A stretch of DNA of 7,477 bases from the NCBI GenBank assembly GCA_905181745.1, contig CAJIYV010000035.1:1-7477 (forward strand). The letters run 5' to 3'. Made by a program: the position numbers and the translations under genes. Shown piece by piece: positions 1-6,014 of the stretch; positions within the stretch are counted from its first letter, which is position 1, and the number at the start of each line of letters is the position of its first letter. The stretch comes from an uncultured Actinomycetes bacterium (GTDB lineage: Bacteria > Actinomycetota > Actinomycetes > S36-B12). Below the pieces are notes generated by a model. The model was not told the origin of the DNA. It was given only the letters and a program-made list of their open reading frames with translations, and ran no database searches.

Positions 1-80
1 GCGTAATCCTCCCGCATGAGACCCCGATAACCAACTGGATCCGCCTGGATCCATTGTTTCAATCTGACGAAGGAGTCATT

Positions 81-272
81 GTGGCTGCAAACTGCGATAT
101 CTGCGGAAAGGGCCCTAGCTTCGGCCATAAGGTTTCTCATTCACAGCGTAAGACCAATCGTCGCTGGAATCCGAATATCCAGCGCGTTCGCGCTCTGGTT
201 GGCAAAACCCCCAAGCGACTCAATGTGTGTACTTCCTGCATCAAAGCGGGCAAAGTGGTGCGCGCCTCCTAA
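81..272 (+). CDS. rpmB: 50S ribosomal protein L28 (zinc-ribbon type)
   Basis: The product is a 63-residue ribosomal protein L28, a small basic component of the large ribosomal subunit. The GTG at 81 is chosen because AAGGAG (70-75) lies 5 nt before it, and because the protein then begins with the family's usual AANCDICGKGP. An in-frame ATG at 54 would add nine unrelated residues and has no ribosome site. Two CxxC pairs (C5/C8 and C50/C53) mark the zinc-binding form of L28. The central RRWNPNIQ (27-34), TPKRLNVC (43-50) and the terminal IKAGKV are typical of actinobacterial L28, which is about 61-63 residues long. Actinobacteria often also carry a cysteine-free paralogue regulated by zinc; no Zur-like palindrome is visible in the 80 nt upstream. 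The gene converges on thiL, with only six bases between the two stop codons. Confidence 0.97.
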   Translation: MAANCDICGKGPSFGHKVSHSQRKTNRRWNPNIQRVRALVGKTPKRLNVCTSCIKAGKVVRAS

Positions 273-278
273 AAAAAA

Positions 279-1271
279 CTAGGAAGAAAAGTGTCTGAAG
301 CCCGGCACTTGTTCATAAGCATCCGCAAAGGCAACACCATTAACAAGGACAGTTCCCATAGGGGCTGGCGCCACTTTTCCCAACTCAGTAAAGCCTCTGG
401 GCATGGTCTTCTTTGGCGGAAAAGTTGCCACGATCGCGTGGTCATCGCCTCCTGCGAGGATCCACCCCATGGGGTCGACCCCAAATGCGGCCGCAGTCGA
501 GACAAGTTCATCGGGCACAACAATTTTTTTGGTGTCAAGTTCGATGCATACCCCGGAGTCTCGCGCAATATGCTCAAGGTCAGCCACCAGACCATCAGAA
601 ATATCAATCATCGAAGTCGCCCCACTTTTCGCTGCGCGAGCACCCGCGGAGTAGTCAATATTGGGTACTCTAAACGCATCCACTAAAACCCGAGGAGACC
701 GCAATCCCCGTTGCAAAACCCGAAGCCCCGCGGCGGCCATACCCGATCTTCCACAAATTCCCACGGTGTCTCCCGCGCTAGCACCACTTCGAGTCAGCGC
801 TGCTCCCACAGCCACGCGACCAATTGCCGTCACCGAGATCACAATATTTTCGCAATCGCTGACATCACCACCCAAGACCACTGCACCGGCGCCGTCCGTT
901 TCCTCCATGAAGCCAGCGAGAAACTCGCCGGCCCAATGGGCGGTTGTACTCCCCGGCAACCCGATCGCGAGCAAAACGCCCGCCGGCTTAGCCCCCATGG
1001 CACACACATCTGCCATCGAGGCTGCAGCGCAACGACGACCAATCTCAACTCCCGTGGACCAGTCCGTACGAAAATGCTTGCCTTCTGCATACATATCTAC
1101 GCTGAGAACGAGCGATGAGCCTTCAGCACCAATGACGGCCGCATCGTCACCAGCAGGAACCTCAACACCGATTCCGGAAATCTTGGCAGCATTGATTTGC
1201 GAGAGGATCTTTGTGACAAGTCCCGATTCCCCCAGGTCTGCAAGGGTGTTACGGGCGGCTTCTGGACTCAC
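279..1271 (-). CDS. thiL: Thiamine-monophosphate kinase
   Basis: ThiL phosphorylates thiamine monophosphate with ATP to give thiamine diphosphate, the last step of cofactor synthesis, in the cytoplasm. The 330-residue product has the usual length (E. coli about 325) and the AIR-synthase-like fold landmarks in order: GDDAAV (41-46), SVDM with metal-ligand D59, EGKHF (63-67), MADVCAMGAKP (86-96), LGGD (133-136), the AAAGL stretch (179-183), MIDISDGLVADL (221-232) and AGGDDHA (273-279). The last motif is GGE in many ThiL proteins; the conservative E-to-D change still leaves an acidic residue. The GTG at 1271 is supported by AGGAAGG 9 nt upstream. The gene diverges from the AsnC-domain gene across 62 bp and converges on rpmB. 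I see no riboswitch-sized leader; a THI-box would not fit the short 5' region. Confidence 0.95.
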   Translation of the reverse strand: MSPEAARNTLADLGESGLVTKILSQINAAKISGIGVEVPAGDDAAVIGAEGSSLVLSVDMYAEGKHFRTDWSTGVEIGRRCAAASMADVCAMGAKPAGVLLAIGLPGSTTAHWAGEFLAGFMEETDGAGAVVLGGDVSDCENIVISVTAIGRVAVGAALTRSGASAGDTVGICGRSGMAAAGLRVLQRGLRSPRVLVDAFRVPNIDYSAGARAAKSGATSMIDISDGLVADLEHIARDSGVCIELDTKKIVVPDELVSTAAAFGVDPMGWILAGGDDHAIVATFPPKKTMPRGFTELGKVAPAPMGTVLVNGVAFADAYEQVPGFRHFSS

Positions 1272-1317
1272 AACTTTGAGCCTTCCTGTTGAACGACTGG
1301 GAAAAGCACCCTCCTCA

Positions 1318-1323
1318 AATATA
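1318..1323 (-). promoter_or_regulatory. Candidate -10 element for thiL
   Basis: On the minus strand the hexamer TATATT lies here, one base from the TATAAT consensus. TTGTAC, a partial -35 match, lies 16 bp upstream. Transcription would start near 1311 and give a leader of about 40 nt that contains the AGGAAGG ribosome site of thiL. The element overlaps the -10 candidate of the divergent gene by two base pairs. This is a pattern match only. Confidence 0.45.
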
Positions 1324-1327
1324 GAGT
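1322..1327 (+). promoter_or_regulatory. Candidate -10 element, leaderless AsnC-domain gene
   Basis: TAGAGT fits the actinobacterial -10 consensus TANNNT and is followed by exactly six bases (GGGGTC) before the ATG at 1334. Transcription starting at the A of the ATG would produce a leaderless mRNA. No good -35 is visible at 16-18 bp. GGGG lies too close to the ATG to act as a ribosome site. Confidence 0.5.
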
Positions 1328-1333
1328 GGGGTC

Positions 1334-1573
1334 ATGTCGGTACAAGCATATGTATTAATTCAAACCGAAGTCGGTAAGGCGGCCACCGTCGTCGAGTCGA
1401 TTCGCGCTATTTCTGGGGTCGCCGTCGCCGAGGACGTCACTGGACCATACGACGTAATTGTTAAAGCCGAGGCCCGAACCATGGACGAACTCGGAAGGCT
1501 TGTCGTTGCCAAGATTCAAGCGGTTTCGGGTATCACCAGAACGTTGACCTGTCCCATAGTGAACCTTGTATAA
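1334..1573 (+). CDS. Stand-alone Lrp/AsnC ligand-binding (RAM) domain protein
   Basis: This 79-residue protein is a single Lrp/AsnC-type ligand-binding domain (RAM fold, beta-alpha-beta-beta-alpha-beta) without the helix-turn-helix of full-length Lrp regulators. It begins AYVLIQTEVGKA (5-16) and continues with VAVAEDVTGPYDVIVKAEA (about 29-47). It ends with GITRTLTCPIV. These blocks closely match the small conserved AsnC-domain proteins found beside thiL and a DUF3515 gene in Streptomyces and relatives. Stand-alone RAM proteins oligomerise and can bind amino acids; any DNA-related role would need a partner. The ligand is unknown. The ATG at 1334 is the natural start and appears leaderless. 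The stop codon lies within the start region of the next gene (8-nt overlap), so the two are probably cotranscribed and translationally coupled. Confidence 0.92.
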   Translation: MSVQAYVLIQTEVGKAATVVESIRAISGVAVAEDVTGPYDVIVKAEARTMDELGRLVVAKIQAVSGITRTLTCPIVNLV

Positions 1574-2003
1574 AAAAATAGCGGCGATTGCTTGTGGCCT
1601 TATCCTGTCAGCAAGCCTGACTGCTTGCAGTTCACCTTTGCACGTGGAACCGGGTGAGGGATCAGGGGGCCAATTTTGTACCGAACTTGGAGCGATCCTG
1701 CCCGTCAGCATTGAGGGTGCATTGTTACGCAGCACCAATCCAGACTCCCCCGGTACGAAAGCTTGGGGTAATCCGGCAATCGTGGCGCGATGTGGGGTTG
1801 CAGAACCCGCGGCTTATTCCGCTACCAGCCAGCTTCTCGAGGTTGATGGGGTCACCTGGTACCCCGAAGAATTGCAGGCCGGCGTGCGATTCACCTCACT
1901 ACAGACTCCCGAATTAGTCGAAGTGTCAATACCGAACGCTTATGAATTAACAGCTGACATCCTCACCGAATTAAGCTTAGATATTAGCTCTCTCACACCT
2001 TAA
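1566..2003 (+). CDS. DUF3515 family lipoprotein
   Basis: The 145-residue product is predicted to be an exported lipoprotein of the DUF3515 family, whose function is not known. A short basic n-region (K3, K4), a hydrophobic stretch (5-17) and the lipobox L18-T19-A20-C21 predict lipid attachment at C21 on the outer face of the membrane. The mature part contains C38 and C76, which could form a disulfide, the family motif AWGNPAIVARCGV (66-78), DGVTWYPE and a C-terminal VEVSIPNAYE. The TTG at 1566 is chosen because it gives a complete signal peptide and no other start codon fits. It has no clear Shine-Dalgarno and overlaps the AsnC-domain gene by 8 nt, which suggests coupled translation. The gene ends 3 bp before the ddl stop codon on the other strand. 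Its place between ddl and the AsnC domain is a recurrent actinobacterial arrangement; a cell-envelope role is only a guess. Confidence 0.88.
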   Translation: MYKKIAAIACGLILSASLTACSSPLHVEPGEGSGGQFCTELGAILPVSIEGALLRSTNPDSPGTKAWGNPAIVARCGVAEPAAYSATSQLLEVDGVTWYPEELQAGVRFTSLQTPELVEVSIPNAYELTADILTELSLDISSLTP

Positions 2004-2006
2004 TTT

Positions 2007-3080
2007 TCACAGAGCCGCACGCACCAATCGATCAACGATCTGCGGGAAACTCACTCCAGCTTGCCCCCACATTCGAGCAAACATCGAGATTGGGGTGAAA
2101 CCAGGGATCGTATTAATCTCATTGAAAACAATTCGATCACCATCAAGGAAAAAGTCAACCCGCGCATAGCCCGCACATCCCAACAACATAAAAACATGAA
2201 CCGCAAGGCGCTGAATTTCACGCACCACCTCAGGATCGAGGTCAGCTGGAACGATCAATTCCGCACCATCGCTAATATATTTTGCTTCAAAGTCATAGAA
2301 AGGAAATTGGTCTTTCACTTTTATTTCACCAACTGGGCTTGCTTCAACACCAGATTCACCCACTAGCACGCCCACTTCCAATTCCCGTGGGTTGACTAAA
2401 CCTTGTTCGACAATCACGTCAGGACACGAATGAAAAGCGTGCTGGCATGCCTGCTCGTAATCTTGTAGTTGATTCACCATAGAAATGCCAATGGATGAAC
2501 CACCGGAGACCGGCTTAACAAACCAGGGGAAAGGAAATGCTTGTATCGGCGGCCCTACTGTCACTGCCGCTGAGCTCTGCGGGAACCAGTTGCCAGCATC
2601 AACGCCAGCTGCGCGGACTAACTCTTTAGTTGTTAACTTATTCATGCAGATTGCTGATGCCTGCACACCCGAACCAACCACCGGGATTCCCATGCTGTGA
2701 CATACACCTTGAATTGCTCCGTCTTCCCCACCAACGCCATGCAGAACCGGAAAGACTACCGAAATGGGGCTGAATTCACCCTCGATCTCAATCCCGGGCG
2801 CACTCGCATTCATGACGAGGCGCACAACTTGATCACGATTGGCTACCTCAGGGTAATGATTGGCAGTGATTTCATAGGACTCAACTTCACAAGGGGAGAC
2901 CTCGACCCAGGTGCCATCTGAAGTAATCCCAATGCACAAAACCTTGTAGCCCAATTCGAGAAGGGCGGCAAGTACCGACTTCGCGCTCAGACATGAAATG
3001 GAGTGCTCCGGACTCCGCCCGCCAAAGACAAGAGCAACCGCCCCGGGAGCCGAACCCACAGAATCAGACATTAACTGCAT
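2007..3080 (-). CDS. ddl: D-alanine--D-alanine ligase
   Basis: Ddl joins two D-alanines with ATP to make the dipeptide end of the peptidoglycan precursor. The 357-residue ATP-grasp protein shows FGGRSPEHSIS (19-29, with E25 equivalent to the substrate-binding Glu of E. coli DdlB), HGVGGEDGAIQG (114-125), VKPVSGGSSIGIS (188-200), FYDFEAKY (261-268), RVDFF (307-311) and the metal-binding NEINTIPGFTPIS (320-332). The two tyrosines of the omega loop (Y262, Y268) are kept, which fits D-Ala rather than D-lactate specificity. The usual MDK is MNK here (146-148). Start choice is uncertain. The ATG at 3080 follows TACGGT plus six bases and could be leaderless. The ATG at 3071, three codons later, has GAGGG 10 nt upstream. 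A longer frame reaches 3131 but has no support. The gene diverges from the PLP enzyme. Confidence 0.96.
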   Translation of the reverse strand: MQLMSDSVGSAPGAVALVFGGRSPEHSISCLSAKSVLAALLELGYKVLCIGITSDGTWVEVSPCEVESYEITANHYPEVANRDQVVRLVMNASAPGIEIEGEFSPISVVFPVLHGVGGEDGAIQGVCHSMGIPVVGSGVQASAICMNKLTTKELVRAAGVDAGNWFPQSSAAVTVGPPIQAFPFPWFVKPVSGGSSIGISMVNQLQDYEQACQHAFHSCPDVIVEQGLVNPRELEVGVLVGESGVEASPVGEIKVKDQFPFYDFEAKYISDGAELIVPADLDPEVVREIQRLAVHVFMLLGCAGYARVDFFLDGDRIVFNEINTIPGFTPISMFARMWGQAGVSFPQIVDRLVRAAL

Positions 3081-3086
3081 GCCCTC

Positions 3087-3092
3087 ACCGTA
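3087..3092 (-). promoter_or_regulatory. Candidate -10 element for ddl
   Basis: On the minus strand TACGGT fits TANNNT and is followed by six bases (GAGGGC) before the ATG at 3080, the same spacing as at other leaderless candidates in this window. The alternative reading is that GAGGG serves as the Shine-Dalgarno for the ATG at 3071, with a promoter further upstream. No convincing -35 is visible. Confidence 0.35.
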
Positions 3093-3142
3093 CCGGAACG
3101 CATTTGCCCCATCTGGGAGCCCAATCTGCAAGGTGTCCCCAA

Positions 3143-3148
3143 TAGAAT
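3143..3148 (+). promoter_or_regulatory. Candidate -10 element, leaderless PLP-enzyme gene
   Basis: TAGAAT matches TANNNT and resembles TATAAT. It is followed by six bases (GTGACC) and then the GTG at 3155. No Shine-Dalgarno precedes either the GTG at 3149 or the one at 3155, so a leaderless start at 3155 is the simplest reading. No clear -35 is present. Confidence 0.5.
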
Positions 3149-3154
3149 GTGACC

Positions 3155-4210
3155 GTGGACGCTAAGGACCTGGACCCCAGTACTCGGGTTGTGAGCTCGG
3201 GAAGACCCGCGGCGCAGCCCGACAATCCTGTGAATGCACCAATCGTGCCCGCCTCAACTTTTCATGCGGGTGGTCAATTGGAATATGGGCGGGAAAATAA
3301 CCCGACTGCTGCAGCGCTTGAAGTGGCATTGGGCGAATTGGACGGTGGCGAAGCCATTGTTTTCTCGTCGGGCATGGCGGCCGCGAATGCATTGATGGAC
3401 CTATGGCCGGTGGGCACTTGTGTGATTGCGCCTAATACGGCCTACACGGGTGTAGCGGTCCGACTACGTGAGCTACACGAACGCGGTCAGATCAAACTCA
3501 CCATCTGCAATGTGACGCACACCGAATTGATCCTGAGTCTGCTCCCCCAGTCCCAGGTCCTCTGGATTGAATCACCCACCAATCCACTCCTAGAGGTCGC
3601 CGAGCTTGAGGTGCTCATGGGTCGCGCTCGTACCCACGGAGTCACCACAATTGTGGACAACACGTTTGCCAGCCCAGTGCGTCAAAAGCCACTCGCTATG
3701 GGCGCAGATTTTGTTTTGCATAGTGTTACCAAGATTCTCAGTGGTCACTCAGACTTGCTTATGGGAGCTGTTATTACGCGGGAACATGCCGACTGGGAAA
3801 AACTCCAAGTTCGGCGCGTATTGCTCGGCGCAATGCCAAGTGCCTTTGACTGCTACCTGGCCCTGCGAGGATTGCGGACGCTTTTTGTTCGCTACGAAAG
3901 ATCCGAGGCTAACGCGATGGCAATAGCCCCCAAGCTCACAGCGCATCCGGGCATATTTAGGGTCAGGTATCCAGGTTGGGGCACTATCGCGTCCATCGAA
4001 ATTGATGGAGATGCTGATCGAGTGTGTGAAGCAACTCGCCTGTGGACCTATGCAACGAGTCTGGGTGGAGTTGAGTCGCTCCTTGAACGAAGGCGTAGGT
4101 GGCCACGCGAGAGTGACACGGTCCCAGAAAATCTAATTCGACTTTCATTTGGAATTGAGAATCCCGATGACCTTTGGGCAGACTTAGATCAAGCGCTTTT
4201 GCACAGGTAA
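3155..4210 (+). CDS. Cystathionine gamma-lyase/synthase-like PLP enzyme
   Basis: This is a 351-residue member of the Cys/Met-metabolism PLP family (fold type I), which includes cystathionine gamma-synthase, cystathionine lyases and methionine gamma-lyase. Visible landmarks are YGRENNPT (44-51, the Y-x-R phosphate-binding pair from the neighbouring subunit), SSGMAA (71-76), the ring-stacking Y97, ESPTNP (139-144), DNTFASP (168-174) and the PLP lysine K193 in SVTKILSGHSD. The C-terminal part keeps LGGVESLLERR and a final LSFGIENPDDL. Family members usually have about 370-400 residues. Between RVRYPG and GTIASIEI, roughly 15-20 residues, usually containing an HPxHxxAxRQM-like helix, appear to be missing without a frameshift. 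Exact substrate and reaction cannot be read from the sequence. GTG 3155 is preferred over the in-frame GTG at 3149, which lies immediately after the -10 hexamer. It diverges from ddl and converges on gpsA (34 bp). Confidence 0.9.
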   Translation: MDAKDLDPSTRVVSSGRPAAQPDNPVNAPIVPASTFHAGGQLEYGRENNPTAAALEVALGELDGGEAIVFSSGMAAANALMDLWPVGTCVIAPNTAYTGVAVRLRELHERGQIKLTICNVTHTELILSLLPQSQVLWIESPTNPLLEVAELEVLMGRARTHGVTTIVDNTFASPVRQKPLAMGADFVLHSVTKILSGHSDLLMGAVITREHADWEKLQVRRVLLGAMPSAFDCYLALRGLRTLFVRYERSEANAMAIAPKLTAHPGIFRVRYPGWGTIASIEIDGDADRVCEATRLWTYATSLGGVESLLERRRRWPRESDTVPENLIRLSFGIENPDDLWADLDQALLHR

Positions 4211-4244
4211 CGACTGCAGATCGCGAAGGCTAAAACTTCATGTA

Positions 4245-5243
4245 CTACAACTCTGACTTTGTGTCACGCGCCATGAAAGAACTCAATAGGTCCCGCGGCG
4301 GCTTGTCAAAATGCAAGACCTCAACAACTTCCGCCGTTATCGGCATTTCAACACCGAGTTTCTGTGCCAACTCCAAGATCGGCTGGCAGCTCTTAAATGC
4401 CTCGCAGGTTTGGTTAGTTACTGCAATTGTTTCTTCGACGGAGAGACCTCTGCCGAGGTTCTCGCCAAATGTGCGATTCCGGGAAAGCGGTGATTGGCAC
4501 GTGGCAACCAAGTCGCCCACCCCGGCCAGCCCCAGAAATGTCAAGGGGTCGGCTCCGAGCGCCACCCCTAATCTGCCAATTTCTGCCAATCCGCGAGTAA
4601 TCAAAGAAGATTGAGAATTTTCACCCAGACCCATGCCTACCGCGATTCCGTTTGCCACCGCAATCACATTTTTGACCGCGCCCCCAATCTCCGTCCCAAT
4701 AACGTCAGTTGTCCAATAGGGGCGGAAGTAGTCGGTTGTACAGGCTTGTTGAATTGCAACTGCGCTGGCTTGCGTCGAGGCCGCAACGGTTGTTGCAGTA
4801 GGTTGACGGGCGATTATTTCCTTCGCCAAATTCGGACCGGAAACAACCGCAATTCGCTGAGGATCAGCCCCTGTTGCTTCGGCTATCACCTCACTCATGC
4901 GCATTGACGTCCCCAGTTCAATGCCCTTCATCAGGCTCACGAACACGGCTTCGTGACTTATCCATTGCGCCCAATCCTTCAGGTTGGCCCGCAGTGATTG
5001 CGCTGGCACTGCCAGCACCACAATCTCAGCGCTCTGCAACGCCTCATGTGGATCGGTAGTCGCAATAATCGATTCTGGTAAGTCGACGTCCGGGTGATAG
5101 CGACTATTTCTGTGAAACTGGTTGATATCGGCGGCCATTTCCTCACCCCGCGTCCACAGGGTCACTTGGGAACCCGCTTCAGCCAATACGACGGCGAACG
5201 CCGTGCCCCAAGAGCCGCCACCCATCATGGCCACGCGCGTCAC
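4245..5243 (-). CDS. gpsA: Glycerol-3-phosphate dehydrogenase [NAD(P)+]
   Basis: GpsA reduces dihydroxyacetone phosphate to sn-glycerol-3-phosphate, the backbone of phospholipids, in the cytoplasm. The 332-residue protein has the expected length. The N-terminal dinucleotide site is GGGSWGTA (8-15), followed by VPAQ (79-82), SLMKGIE with K106, SGPNLAKEI (135-143), the catalytic lysine K191 in GGAVKNVIA, GLAGVGDLVATC (238-249) and the substrate-binding NRTFG (256-260). The GTG at 5243 has AAGGGAG (5250-5256) 6 nt upstream, inside the end of plsC. Start and stop share GTGA, a 4-nt overlap, so plsC and gpsA form an operon and are probably translationally coupled. This pairs glycerol-3-phosphate supply with an acyltransferase of the same pathway. 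No separate promoter is needed or seen. Confidence 0.97.
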   Translation of the reverse strand: MTRVAMMGGGSWGTAFAVVLAEAGSQVTLWTRGEEMAADINQFHRNSRYHPDVDLPESIIATTDPHEALQSAEIVVLAVPAQSLRANLKDWAQWISHEAVFVSLMKGIELGTSMRMSEVIAEATGADPQRIAVVSGPNLAKEIIARQPTATTVAASTQASAVAIQQACTTDYFRPYWTTDVIGTEIGGAVKNVIAVANGIAVGMGLGENSQSSLITRGLAEIGRLGVALGADPLTFLGLAGVGDLVATCQSPLSRNRTFGENLGRGLSVEETIAVTNQTCEAFKSCQPILELAQKLGVEMPITAEVVEVLHFDKPPRDLLSSFMARDTKSEL

Positions 5244-5977
5244 TGTTCACTCCCTTGATCCACATCATGACGATAGAGCACTGCCGGTGGGGCTTCTCCT
5301 CTGATCTCGCCTTCCATACGTGCCAAGGTGCCCATCAATTGATCCGTGGCCTCGTGGAGTAACTCTGGAGTCCATTTTTGGCCGCGATACTGGGATAGGT
5401 TCATGGGCTCGCCCAACCACACATGCATTGTTTTTCGGGGCAGCAATCGCAGCTGCTTCTTGTAGGGACCGATCACATCTTGGGATCCCCATTGAACCAT
5501 GGGATACAACGGGCAACCAGACTCCAAGGCGATTCGGACCGCACCGGTTTTCCCTTGCATCGGCCATAGATTGGGGTCACGCGTGATGGTGCCTTCAGGA
5601 TACACAACAACACATTCACCCGATTGCGCTGCAGCGGCCGCATCGCGGAAAGCGAACACAGCCTCACTGGATTCACGGTACACCCGAATTTGACCAGCAC
5701 TGGAAATTATCCAGCCAAAAATCGGAACCCGAAAAACAGATTCTTTGCCCAGGAATCGAGGGGGCCGATTATGTGCCCATAGCGGATGGGCCACCGCCAA
5801 AGGATCAAACCATGAGGTGTGATTTGTTGCCACGACAATTCCACCGTCTTGGTCCGTGAGTTGATCAAATCCACGCCAGTCTCTTTTAGTGAACACCATA
5901 AGGAACGGCCAGCCTACTAATACTGCAATCCGGAACCCAGTGCCAATCCTTGATTTGCGTGTCGTATGTCTGGGCAC
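5240..5977 (-). CDS. plsC: PlsC-type 1-acyl-glycerol-3-phosphate acyltransferase
   Basis: The product (245 residues from GTG 5977) is a glycerolipid acyltransferase of the PlsC family, likely acting at the inner face of the membrane to transfer an acyl chain to lysophosphatidate. The catalytic HX4D motif is NHTSWFD (H53, D58). Block II is near GKESVFRVPIFG, block III is YPEGTITR (E128, G129), and block IV is represented by PLYPMVQWG. A hydrophobic stretch near residues 17-30 could anchor it to the membrane. The frame extends to a GTG at 6022, but that would overlap the divergent cofC start. GTG 5977 follows TACGCT plus six bases, and GTG 5980 is the adjacent alternative with a GAGG 9 nt upstream. 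Other acceptor lipids, such as phosphatidylinositol mannosides, cannot be excluded from sequence alone. It is first in an operon with gpsA. Confidence 0.9.
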   Translation of the reverse strand: MPRHTTRKSRIGTGFRIAVLVGWPFLMVFTKRDWRGFDQLTDQDGGIVVATNHTSWFDPLAVAHPLWAHNRPPRFLGKESVFRVPIFGWIISSAGQIRVYRESSEAVFAFRDAAAAAQSGECVVVYPEGTITRDPNLWPMQGKTGAVRIALESGCPLYPMVQWGSQDVIGPYKKQLRLLPRKTMHVWLGEPMNLSQYRGQKWTPELLHEATDQLMGTLARMEGEIRGEAPPAVLYRHDVDQGSEQ

Positions 5978-5983
5978 CACATC

Positions 5984-5989
5984 AGCGTA
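5984..5989 (-). promoter_or_regulatory. Candidate -10 element for plsC-gpsA
   Basis: On the minus strand TACGCT fits TANNNT and is followed by six bases (GATGTG) before the GTG at 5977. This would make plsC leaderless, as for other genes here. The site is weak on its own because TANNNT is common and GTG 5980 is a rival start. TAGACT at 6010-6015 on the same strand is another possible -10. Confidence 0.3.
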
Positions 5990-6002
5990 CCTCGCAACCC
6001 TG

Positions 6003-6008
6003 TTAAAT
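6003..6008 (+). promoter_or_regulatory. Candidate -10 element, leaderless cofC gene
   Basis: TTAAAT lies six bases (GAGTCT) before the ATG at 6015. It departs from TANNNT at position 2, but the spacing equals that of the other candidates and no Shine-Dalgarno precedes the ATG. Confidence 0.35.
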
Positions 6009-6014
6009 GAGTCT

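Noticed and set aside
1..17. Possible N-terminus of a divergent minus-strand gene (ATG at 17, reading MREDY)
   Set aside because: Only five codons are present and no ribosome site is visible; too little to support a gene.
35..52. Tandem CTGGATCC repeat upstream of rpmB
   Set aside because: Two copies of an 8-mer are too little to assign an operator, and they show no promoter-like spacing.
1272..1333. THI-box riboswitch for thiL
   Set aside because: The predicted leader of about 40 nt is far too short for a thiamine diphosphate aptamer.
661..1377. Long open frame of 238 codons on the plus strand
   Set aside because: It lies antisense to the well-supported thiL, runs over the thiL promoter and into the next gene, and its protein is a low-complexity Pro/Ala/Ser/Thr string typical of a shadow frame.
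1355..1738. Open frame of 127 codons on the minus strand
   Set aside because: It is antisense to the AsnC-domain and DUF3515 genes and has no family features.
4211..4244. Terminator between the PLP enzyme and gpsA
   Set aside because: Only a 4-bp GAAG/CTTC pairing and a CTGCAG palindrome are present, with no T-run.
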